From Spirochaetales bacterium (GTDB lineage: Bacteria; Spirochaetota; Spirochaetia; Sphaerochaetales; Sphaerochaetaceae), in NCBI GenBank assembly GCA_017475725.1, contig JAFVFA010000172.1:1-7429 (forward strand): a stretch of DNA of 7,429 nt, written 5' to 3'. Numbering within the stretch: position 1 is the stretch's first letter; each line of letters opens with the position of its first letter. Shown here piece after piece: positions 1 to 5,759 of the stretch. Made by a program: the position numbers and the translations under genes. The notes beneath the pieces are model-generated. The model made no database searches. It had not been told where the DNA came from and saw only the letters and a list, made by a program, of their open reading frames with translations.

Positions 1-774
1 CAGGATCAGCTTGTTGATGCCCTCTATGCTCTGGTCGATAAGCTTGATGAGATGACTGATGTCTATGGTTACGAGGATTACACATACGATGACCATGACA
101 ACGATGAGATCCCTGAGGAGTCCGAAGAGGAGGAAGAGGAAGAGTACGAAGAGGAGAAGTCTCCTCTCGAGAGCAAGATAGACAAGCTCTGTGATGCAAT
201 TGCATCCCTTGCCACAATAGTTGCAGATCAGGCCAAGCAGCCTGTCATAGTCGCTGCTGCCCCAGCCCCGGTACCTGCACAGGAGCCAGAGGAACCTGCA
301 CCGGCCGTCGAGCCTGAGAAGGAAGAGGAGCCTGCAGCGCAGGAGCCAGCCCCTGTCGAGGCCCCAGCTGTCGAGCCGCAGGTCATTGAGAAGGTCGTTG
401 AGGTTGAGAAGCCTGTTGAGGTCGAGAAGATCGTCGAGGTTCCTGTTGAGAAGGAAGTTGACAAGGTCCTCAACGACGCTGATTCCAGTGATCCTATCCA
501 GAGAGCCAAGATTGAGTACGAGAGCGCCAAGGACGGCAGCTACGACATCTCATTCGCTTTCACAGATGCCTCTCTCGAGGATGTTCAGCTCTCACTCGGC
601 GATTACGCAGACTCCTATCTGGTCAATGGCAAGACTGTCATCATCATTCCGTTCCTTGACAAGAATGAGGCCAAGGAGGAGCTGGACAAGATCGGTGCCC
701 CATATGATGTCACCACCGTTCTCGCAGATGACAATGTTGACTTCGACAAGTCAATTGCACCGAAGTTTGCTTGA
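1..774 (+). CDS. Acidic low-complexity protein of unknown function, 5' end outside window
   Basis: I do not recognise this protein. The frame is open from base 1, so the ATG at 52 is probably internal and the gene starts upstream; 257 residues are visible, ending in TGA. In order (numbered from base 1): a short amphipathic helix (about 2-18); a Tyr/Asp/Glu stretch (about 19-53) with a run of seven Glu at 42-48; a second amphipathic helix (about 57-79, SKIDKLCDAIASLATIVADQ) resembling the first; an Ala/Pro/Glu linker (about 80-127); a Val-Glu-Lys repeat tract (128-155); and a globular-looking end (about 165-257) with alternating beta and alpha pattern. Part of that end (KTVIIIPFLDKNEAKEELDK, 211-230) vaguely recalls half of a SPOR fold, but this is weak. 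No signal peptide or membrane segment is visible. All 19 lysines use AAG. Coding is clear from codon structure; function is unknown. Confidence 0.85.
   Translation, partial: QDQLVDALYALVDKLDEMTDVYGYEDYTYDDHDNDEIPEESEEEEEEEYEEEKSPLESKIDKLCDAIASLATIVADQAKQPVIVAAAPAPVPAQEPEEPAPAVEPEKEEEPAAQEPAPVEAPAVEPQVIEKVVEVEKPVEVEKIVEVPVEKEVDKVLNDADSSDPIQRAKIEYESAKDGSYDISFAFTDASLEDVQLSLGDYADSYLVNGKTVIIIPFLDKNEAKEELDKIGAPYDVTTVLADDNVDFDKSIAPKFA
382..465 (+). repeat. Val-Glu-Lys repeat tract inside the acidic protein
   Basis: The translation runs through units of the type VEVEKP, VEVEKI and VEVPVEK with a period of about six residues. It is encoded by imperfect repeats of gaggttgagaag / gaggtcgagaag. The synonymous third positions differ between units, so this is protein-level repetition rather than a fresh DNA duplication. 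Such tracts are usually extended or rod-like spacers; that role is inferred here. Confidence 0.7.
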
Positions 775-791
775 TTCCGGATTGATCGGAT

Positions 792-817
792 AAAGGGCTG
801 TGGAGACACGGCCCTTT
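792..817. terminator. Bidirectional intrinsic terminator between convergent genes
   Basis: AAAGGGC (792-798) pairs with GCCCTTT (811-817). The stem can extend inward through a G-T pair (799/810), G-C (800/809) and T-A (801/808) around a six-base loop. The plus strand continues with TTTATTATTATATAG and the minus strand with a T-run from the AAA arm. It sits between the stop of the acidic protein gene (774) and the stop of RNase Z (842), so it can end transcripts from both sides. Confidence 0.85.
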
Positions 818-841
818 ATTATTATATAGAATAAAAGGGGA

Positions 842-1765
842 TCAGTCCTCGTTGTTCAGGACGAATGAATAGCGGTCCTTGCAGAGAACCGTGTTCGGGA
901 AGATCTCACAGGCCTGGTCATGAAGCAGATGGAGCTCCTTCTCTGTGTATCTGGGACTGTAGTGGATCATTCCCATCTTCTTCACATTCCCGTCCCTGGC
1001 AATGGATGCAGCCTGGGTGCAGGTCATGTGCTTCTTCTCGTAGGCATCGGCCTCAAGGCCTGCCTCGAACATCGTCTCGCACAGAAGAAGGTCTGAATCA
1101 GCCACATGGTTCGCTATGTAGCTCATGTACATCGTGTCGGTGATGTAGGAGAACTTCACTCCCCTTCTCGGCGCACCGAGCACCTGGTCTGGATGCACAA
1201 CGCTACCATCCTCAAGAGTCACATCGAATCCCTTCTGCAGCTTTCCCCACATCGGTCCGCATGGAACCCCAAGCGCCTTGGCGTTCTCTACGCTGAACTC
1301 GCCCGGTCTGTCCTTCTCCTTCATGATGAAACCCATGCAGGGCTTCGTGTGCAGCAGAGGAAGGGCCTCCACGGTGTACTCCTCCGTATCAAGGATGATT
1401 CCGGGTTCGGTTGGGACGAATATGATCTGATAGTTGATGTACATGTCAAGAAGACGTCTGGAGGAGTCGATGTAATCGCGCAGACGGTCCGGACCATAGA
1501 TGTACAGAGGCTCAGTCCTGTCAACCTGTGAAGAGAGCATCAGAAGACCCGGGAGACCTGTCACATGGTCAGCGTGCATGTGGCTTATGAAGATGCGGTT
1601 AATGCGCTTCCAGTGCAGATTCAGCATCTTCAAGGAGACCTGTGTACCCTCTCCGCAGTCAAAAAGGAACAGCTCACCGTTGCGTCTGACCATTGCAGAG
1701 GTCAGGAAACGGCCAGGCAGAGGCTGCATTCCACTTGTTCCCAATACGAAGACTTCCATGCTCAT
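842..1765 (-). CDS. rnz: Ribonuclease Z (tRNA 3' processing endonuclease)
   Basis: RNase Z is a cytoplasmic zinc endonuclease that trims the 3' trailer of precursor tRNAs. The 307-residue length fits the short (ElaC-type) family. Visible family features are DCGEGTQ (36-42), the metallo-beta-lactamase motif HMHADH (62-67, followed by GLPGLL), the metal ligand H139, the exosite-like PCGPMWGKLQKG (168-179), D210 in YITDT, H246 in KKHMT and H268 in HYSPRY. All expected metal ligands are therefore present. Two starts are possible, ATG at 1765 or ATG at 1759 (MEVFVLGTSG); neither has a visible Shine-Dalgarno sequence. It lies 19 bases after the second permease and may have its own promoter there. 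The stop is TGA, with a shared terminator downstream. Confidence 0.95.
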   Translation of the reverse strand: MSMEVFVLGTSGMQPLPGRFLTSAMVRRNGELFLFDCGEGTQVSLKMLNLHWKRINRIFISHMHADHVTGLPGLLMLSSQVDRTEPLYIYGPDRLRDYIDSSRRLLDMYINYQIIFVPTEPGIILDTEEYTVEALPLLHTKPCMGFIMKEKDRPGEFSVENAKALGVPCGPMWGKLQKGFDVTLEDGSVVHPDQVLGAPRRGVKFSYITDTMYMSYIANHVADSDLLLCETMFEAGLEADAYEKKHMTCTQAASIARDGNVKKMGMIHYSPRYTEKELHLLHDQACEIFPNTVLCKDRYSFVLNNED

Positions 1766-1772
1766 GGCAATG

Positions 1773-1801
1773 ATGATAGCAGTTTTAGAGTGAGGTGAAA
1801 A
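1773..1801 (-). promoter_or_regulatory. Candidate promoter for rnz
   Basis: On the minus strand TTTTCA (1801-1796; 4 of 6 matches to TTGACA) is separated by 17 bases from TATCAT (1778-1773; 5 of 6 to TATAAT), which is preceded by an extended -10 TGC (1781-1779). The predicted transcription start is about 1766-1767, at or next to the rnz ATG. The element overlaps the end of the upstream permease gene. This is a sequence match only. Confidence 0.4.
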
Positions 1802-2981
1802 GACGGATCGGGGTTATCCGTCTAGTCTTCATCAGAGAAACCTGTATGGACAGGTATGATATCAGAAGAAGGCAAGCGGAAATGACCAGAATGGAGAGCC
1901 AAGGGATGGTTATGTCGAAATCCAACAGATAGAAGGAGAGGCTTTGGATTCCCATGTTCGACAGTGCCGTAAGAATCGGTCCAAGGTTCAGACCTATGAT
2001 GATACCGAGGACAATCCCGATGAGCATACCCACAACCGTCACCGTGTACACACTGATGAAGGCTGACCTTTTTACAAGAGAATCCGAGGATCCGATCAGT
2101 TTGACTATGGCGATGTCACTGATGTCGTCCTGTATCATCTGCTGCGCAACGGATGCTGTGTAGAATGCTGCGACCACAACCACCAGGAGCAGGATTATGA
2201 ATATCATCTGCTTGCTGGTGATGAAGTTCTCGTAGACCGAGACGTTGTGCTGATTCCAGGTCGTCACGTCCAGGCCATGTTCCGTCTCCTCTATCAGCTC
2301 CACAAGCGGATCGAGCTTCTCCATGTACTCAGAAGTAACAAGGACCTCAAGATTCGTGGACGCCTGGGAGCTGTAGAGCGTCTTGGCATAGTCAAGGTCC
2401 ACAAAGGCAAGAAGCTCATCAAGCTGGTCGTAGCCGCTGTGGAAGATGGAGTCTATCCTCATGATGACAGGTCTCAGGACCTTGTCCGGGTCGTCGGGGA
2501 CTATCATCAGGGCAACCCTGTCTCCAAGTCCAACATCAAGGGCCTTCGCCGTGGCGCGGCTGATCGCTATGCCCTTTATTGCCGTGGTGGCCTCCACTGT
2601 CGAATGCTCGAAGCTTATCTGGTCCATTCTAAGCTCATTGAAGTATCCTTCCCCCACACCCTTCAGCATTACGGAGCTGGTTTCAGTTGCGGAATACATC
2701 AGAGCGTAGCCGCTGGTGACCTCGTCAACGCTGTATATCATTCCAGGATAGTCATTTGGGTCAAAGTCGGAGATGTCAGAGCCCGCAAATGGCGCACCTA
2801 TCTGCACATGGCCGTCCGAGAGGTAGATGTACTTGCTGGTGATCCCCTCCATCATGCTGTCCGAGAAGATCAGAGCAGTCACCAGCGGAGCCATTACAAG
2901 CGCAATGAGGACAAGGCAGCTTGTCAGACGGCCTCTCTTGAGGATTCTCTTTCTGCTCCAAAGGCTGACGAAACGGTTCAC
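1785..2981 (-). CDS. LolC/LolE-family (FtsX/MacB-type) ABC permease, second subunit
   Basis: This is a 398-residue inner-membrane permease with the four-helix MacB/LolCE layout: one helix near the N-terminus (about 21-40), a large periplasmic domain (about 41-255, including SRATAKALDVGLGDRV at 141-155), and three C-terminal helices (about 258-278, 308-334 and 358-380). The cytoplasmic segment DDISDIAIVKLIGSS (285-299) matches the family's coupling segment before the third helix. The length is that of LolC/LolE. The start is GTG at 2981, which overlaps the ATPase stop as GTGA, with GGAG (2992-2989) seven bases upstream. By position it corresponds to lolE in a lolC-lolD-lolE order. A MacB-like exporter of another substrate cannot be excluded, because the conserved MNG motif of LolC/E after the first helix is degenerate here (SMMEG). 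Confidence 0.88.
   Translation of the reverse strand: MNRFVSLWSRKRILKRGRLTSCLVLIALVMAPLVTALIFSDSMMEGITSKYIYLSDGHVQIGAPFAGSDISDFDPNDYPGMIYSVDEVTSGYALMYSATETSSVMLKGVGEGYFNELRMDQISFEHSTVEATTAIKGIAISRATAKALDVGLGDRVALMIVPDDPDKVLRPVIMRIDSIFHSGYDQLDELLAFVDLDYAKTLYSSQASTNLEVLVTSEYMEKLDPLVELIEETEHGLDVTTWNQHNVSVYENFITSKQMIFIILLLVVVVAAFYTASVAQQMIQDDISDIAIVKLIGSSDSLVKRSAFISVYTVTVVGMLIGIVLGIIIGLNLGPILTALSNMGIQSLSFYLLDFDITIPWLSILVISACLLLISYLSIQVSLMKTRRITPIRLFTSL
1797..1823 (-). terminator. Hairpin with short T-run inside the last codons of the permease gene
   Basis: On the minus strand AGACGGAT (1823-1816) and ATCCGTCT (1808-1801) form a perfect 8-base stem around the 7-base loop AACCCCG, followed by TTTC, so the T-run is four bases counting the last stem base. 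It encodes part of the TRRITPIRLF end of the permease. The T-run is short, so termination is probably partial, or the element may serve mainly as an RNA stabilising end. Confidence 0.5.
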
Positions 2982-3679
2982 TCTGTCTCTCCACCCTGCT
3001 CCAGGCTGAGGTTATGGTTCTTCAGCATGTAGACGTTGTCGCACTTGAATGCGAAATCCTGGTTGTGGGTCACAAGCAGAAGGCTTCTTCCCTCCTCCCT
3101 GACCAGATCAAGCAGAAGGTTCTCTACCTCCGCAGCGTTGTCCTCGTCCAGGGCACCTGTAGGTTCATCCGCAAGTATGACCTCCGGCTCGTTCATCAGA
3201 GCACGGCATATGGCCACGCGCTGCTTCTCACCACCGGAAAGCTGCCCCGGAAGGTGGTTGAGCCTTTCACCAAGGCCTAGTCGCTCAAGCAGAGAAACCG
3301 CTCGCTCTCTGCATTCCGAAGCCTTTCTGCCTGCAATCAGAGCGGGAGCCATAACATTCTCCAGCGCGTTGAAATCCTCCAGAAGAAGGTTCGCCTGGAA
3401 GATGAAGCCTATGTGCAGATTCCTCAGTTCGGAGCGCCTTCTGTCATCAAGGGAAGAGAAGTCCGTCCCGTTGCAGAGGACCTTACCCTCCGAAGGGCTG
3501 TCCAGTCCTCCGGCTATATGCAGAAGGGTGCTCTTGCCGGAGCCGCTCTTCCCGATTATGGCTGTTGACTGCCCCTGGACTATGGAAAGGTTGACATCCT
3601 GAAGGATGGTGATCTCTCCCTCGCCCTTCTCGGCGGCCTTGAATCTCTTTGTTATGGAGATGAGTTCAATAGGATGCAT
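2978..3679 (-). CDS. lolD: LolD-type ABC transporter ATP-binding protein
   Basis: This is the cytoplasmic ATPase subunit, 233 residues, the usual length for LolD/MacB-class ATPases. Intact motifs are Walker A GKSGSGKST (43-51), the Q-loop glutamine in FIFQ (Q95), the signature LSGGEKQ (147-153), Walker B VILADEP (167-173, with E172 catalytic), TGALD in the D-loop region, and the H-loop H205 in VTHN. TGALD replaces the more usual TGNLD. It lies between the two permease genes: its ATG is inside the 3' end of the upstream permease (14-base overlap) and its stop is inside the start of the downstream one. This implies stoichiometric, coupled synthesis of one ATPase with two permeases. The substrate (lipoproteins) is inferred from the gene order and from LolC/E features of the upstream permease, so the Lol name is likely rather than certain. 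Confidence 0.93.
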   Translation of the reverse strand: MHPIELISITKRFKAAEKGEGEITILQDVNLSIVQGQSTAIIGKSGSGKSTLLHIAGGLDSPSEGKVLCNGTDFSSLDDRRRSELRNLHIGFIFQANLLLEDFNALENVMAPALIAGRKASECRERAVSLLERLGLGERLNHLPGQLSGGEKQRVAICRALMNEPEVILADEPTGALDEDNAAEVENLLLDLVREEGRSLLLVTHNQDFAFKCDNVYMLKNHNLSLEQGGETE

Positions 3680-4868
3680 GCAGAATTACCTCCATGATCT
3701 CTGATTTGTATATCCTTCTGCACCCGATGGCGGTGAACAGAAGGGAAAGGCAGAAGACGAACAGACAGACAAATGCGATCTCCAGGTTGCCTATGCTGGC
3801 GTTGAACGGGATCAGACCAAGGACAGTCCTGCTTCCGGTCACCTTGAACGCAAGCATATCGACAAAGGCCAGAATCCTTGTCAGGTTCGCTATCACCAGC
3901 TTCCCCACAACGACTCCCAGAATCTCCCCAAGCAGGCAGATCACAAGGCCCTGTCCAAGGAAGATTGTGTTGACCTTCCTTCTGCTGCAGCCTATGGCAC
4001 GTAACATGGCCCCCTCCTTCTGCTTGTTCGCCAGAAGCCTCCTTGTGGAGTTCTTCAGATTGACGCAGATTATCAGGAAGATGAACGCAAGGAAGATGTA
4101 CATCATGGTCTTCTCAAGCATCAAGGCTGAATAGAGGGCCCTGTTGTACTCCTGCCAGGTCATTATCCCGGCATCCGGATCCTTCTCCAGAATGGCTTTG
4201 ACCACCTTGTTCTGGTTACCACTGACATAGACGCCAATCCTGCTGTCATCCTCACCAAGAATGCCTACCACTTCGTCATAGTCCATGAAGACTGTGGAGG
4301 CGCTGAACTCTGTCATTCTGGTGCTGAAGAAGCCGTTGACGGGCAACGTCTTGCTGTACGGGACTATGGTGGCCGTCTTGCCGGGCTTCAGGAATGTGAC
4401 CTTGATCTCGTCCCTTGCCCCCATGCCTAGACTTCCCCTCATTGTGTAGGACACAAGGATACCGTTGAAATCATCCACTTCCGGGGTAAGCCTGAAGAAG
4501 CTGCCGGACATCCTGTCGCTTGAGTAGACGTCCTCGTCATAGGCTCGCACCCTTGAGCTTGTGCTGTTGCCGCTGGTCCTGTCAACTATCAGGACGTTGG
4601 TCTCGATGAAGTTGAAAGCCAGGTCCACACCGGACATCTCCGAGACGTCCTCCTTGGAGAGCACCTCAGAGTCTACTATCAGGTCAAAGGACTCAAGGTT
4701 CCTGAGCTGGTCAAGCTGTGCGGTCTGCAGACCGTTCATCACCGCCGAGATGACAAGAAGCGCAATCAGGCCTATGGCAATGCCCACAAGGATCATCACA
4801 CTTGTGGACCTCTGGCCCCTTGTCCTTGAGAAGGCGTATCTGAAAGCGGACTTCAAAACGAACATCAT
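3666..4868 (-). CDS. LolC/LolE-family ABC permease, first subunit
   Basis: This is a 400-residue inner-membrane permease. The first helix (about 22-44) runs into VISAVMNGLQ (39-48), closely matching the S-x-MNG motif of LolC/LolE lipoprotein-releasing permeases. A periplasmic domain (about 50-250) leads into WQEYNRALYSALMLEKTMMY (238-257), also typical of LolC/E. Three C-terminal helices follow at about 256-272, 303-325 and 362-383, with the cytoplasmic coupling stretch NKQKEGAMLRAIGCSR (281-296) between the first two. In Gram-negative bacteria such a permease pair with LolD lifts lipoproteins from the inner membrane to the carrier LolA. The start is ATGATG at 4868, with AGGA (4882-4879) ten bases upstream; the second ATG (4865) is also possible. 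Its 3' end carries the ribosome binding site of the ATPase gene. Confidence 0.92.
   Translation of the reverse strand: MMFVLKSAFRYAFSRTRGQRSTSVMILVGIAIGLIALLVISAVMNGLQTAQLDQLRNLESFDLIVDSEVLSKEDVSEMSGVDLAFNFIETNVLIVDRTSGNSTSSRVRAYDEDVYSSDRMSGSFFRLTPEVDDFNGILVSYTMRGSLGMGARDEIKVTFLKPGKTATIVPYSKTLPVNGFFSTRMTEFSASTVFMDYDEVVGILGEDDSRIGVYVSGNQNKVVKAILEKDPDAGIMTWQEYNRALYSALMLEKTMMYIFLAFIFLIICVNLKNSTRRLLANKQKEGAMLRAIGCSRRKVNTIFLGQGLVICLLGEILGVVVGKLVIANLTRILAFVDMLAFKVTGSRTVLGLIPFNASIGNLEIAFVCLFVFCLSLLFTAIGCRRIYKSEIMEVILHASY
3688..3693 (-). promoter_or_regulatory. Strong ribosome binding site for the lolD-type gene, inside the upstream permease
   Basis: GGAGGT (3693-3688 on the minus strand) lies eight bases before the ATG at 3679 and inside codons for MEV near the permease C-terminus. 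It is the strongest Shine-Dalgarno match I noticed in the window and fixes the ATPase start, despite the 14-base overlap. Confidence 0.85.
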
Positions 4869-4936
4869 CTGTATTCTATCCTGTCAACGGTTCTGTTGTC
4901 TTCCCTGTAATATACGGTGGCTACAATGCGGCCGTC
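4865..4936 (-). other. In-frame continuation of the repeat protein after its TAG
   Basis: Directly after the TAG at 4939-4937, the same frame reads 23 more sense codons (beginning DGRIVATVYYREDN, ending DRIEYR) to a TGA at 4867-4865. That TGA overlaps the permease ATG as ATGA. The amino acids continue the Y-x-D-G repeat style of the preceding protein. If the TAG were a sense codon, the gene would be 294 residues and coupled to the next gene like its neighbours. The stretch is therefore probably a former or conditionally translated C-terminus, not a true spacer. Confidence 0.6.
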
Positions 4937-5749
4937 CTAGTAGAGGACCTGGACGTTGCCTCCATCCCTATGGAGGGTCTGTCTGGCAAGGATGCCGTTC
5001 TGCTGGACCCGAGTCTCCGAAAGCCTGCCGTCCAGGTAGGTCTCAATGACTGTGGTTCCGCCGTCTATCCTTGTCGTTGACGCCAGCATGGATCCATCGT
5101 AGGTGAATGTCGTCACAACATCACCTTCCCTTGTCTCAAGCAGAAGCCCATCCGCACTGTAGATGTATGTTGTCCCGCCCTCCTGATGCTGTATGGTCCC
5201 GTCCCCGTTGACCGTGTAGTCACCCTGGACTACCAGATTGCCTGATACCATCTGGTAGAGTGACCCCGTCTGGACAAGATAGGAGTCGGAGATGAACCTC
5301 AGCCCATCCTCTGTCCTTACAGCCACCAGTGTCCCGTCATCGGAGCTTCTGAGGAAGAAGATGATGGAAACGGGTTCGGGGTCGTCTCCGATGAATGTGC
5401 TGCAGAATGCAAGATGGTTTTCTATGTAGCCATAGGAGACTGAGGTGTCACCTATGGTCTCCCTGACAAGAAGGCCGTCCGTGTACTGCCTTGTGCTTGT
5501 CACGTCGGTCCTGCAGTCCTCCTCCACAATCAGAACACCGCTTTCAGTGTTGCTCCGCACAGTTCTGCGGACCAGATTCCCGTCAAGGTAAAGGCACTCC
5601 ACATCTTCCTGCACATCAAGGAGATAACCGGTCTCGGACATGCTTTCCGCAACCTCAAGCCTCTGCCCAAGCTCATTCGACCTGTATATGGTCGCAAAGA
5701 GGCATGGCAGGACCATCAGCATGGCGGCGATTGACAGAGACCGCTTCAA
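4937..5749 (-). CDS. Secreted Y-x-D-G repeat protein of unknown function, possibly cut short by an in-frame TAG
   Basis: I do not recognise a named family. From the TTG at 5749 it has 270 residues. The N-terminus (MKRSLSIAAMLMVLPCLFA) is a clear signal peptide: basic start, hydrophobic core, likely cleavage after A19. C16 is preceded by Leu-Pro, a poor lipobox, so a lipoprotein is possible but not favoured. The rest is beta-rich with recurring turns: YLDG (54-57), YTDG (89-92), DG at 200, 218 and 240 (YLDGR), each followed by a strand with L/V alternation. This resembles RHS/YD or MORN-like beta-hairpin repeats. It probably sits in the periplasm or on a membrane surface. It lies between ftsY and the Lol-type cassette, so an accessory role in envelope protein or lipoprotein handling is a guess from context. 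The stop is TAG, with the frame continuing to 4865. Confidence 0.75.
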   Translation of the reverse strand: MKRSLSIAAMLMVLPCLFATIYRSNELGQRLEVAESMSETGYLLDVQEDVECLYLDGNLVRRTVRSNTESGVLIVEEDCRTDVTSTRQYTDGLLVRETIGDTSVSYGYIENHLAFCSTFIGDDPEPVSIIFFLRSSDDGTLVAVRTEDGLRFISDSYLVQTGSLYQMVSGNLVVQGDYTVNGDGTIQHQEGGTTYIYSADGLLLETREGDVVTTFTYDGSMLASTTRIDGGTTVIETYLDGRLSETRVQQNGILARQTLHRDGGNVQVLY

Positions 5750-5755
5750 TTGCAA

Positions 5756-5759
5756 CCTC
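5756..5759 (-). promoter_or_regulatory. Ribosome binding site that decides the TTG start of the repeat protein
   Basis: GAGG (5759-5756) overlaps the ftsY stop TGA (5760-5758). It is six bases from the TTG at 5749 but directly against the TTG at 5755, so 5749 is the better start. No ATG in frame precedes the signal peptide; the first ATG is inside its hydrophobic core. Confidence 0.6.

Noticed and set aside
228..530. 100-codon minus-strand frame rich in Ser, Thr, Gly and Ala
   Set aside because: Its low complexity mirrors the Glu/Pro/Ala/Val repeats of the plus-strand gene, and there is no sensible start context.
2247..3032. 261-codon open frame on the plus strand opposite the second permease and ATPase end
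   Set aside because: It is antisense to a permease with clear helices and family motifs. The translation has no recognisable domain and is explained by the codon bias of the real gene.
3036..3602. 188-codon plus-strand frame opposite the ATPase gene
   Set aside because: The opposite strand encodes intact Walker A, signature and Walker B motifs. This frame is Ser/Arg-rich and looks like a shadow.
4879..4914. Promoter-like TATATT (4914-4909) and a perfect TTGACA (4887-4882) on the minus strand before the first permease
   Set aside because: TATATT has no -35 at the right distance, and TTGACA has no -10 about 17 bases downstream. The stretch is better explained as the continued reading frame of the repeat protein.
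4937..4939. Genetic code change with TAG read as an amino acid throughout the genome
   Set aside because: The PEGA gene also ends in TAG (6631-6629), directly before ftsY, and its frame soon meets a TAA. One anomalous TAG is better explained by mutation, error or local readthrough.
5692..5749. Lipoprotein signal with C16 in the repeat protein
   Set aside because: The residues before the cysteine are Val-Leu-Pro; proline at -1 is a poor lipobox even by relaxed spirochaete rules. An ordinary signal peptide cut after A19 fits better.
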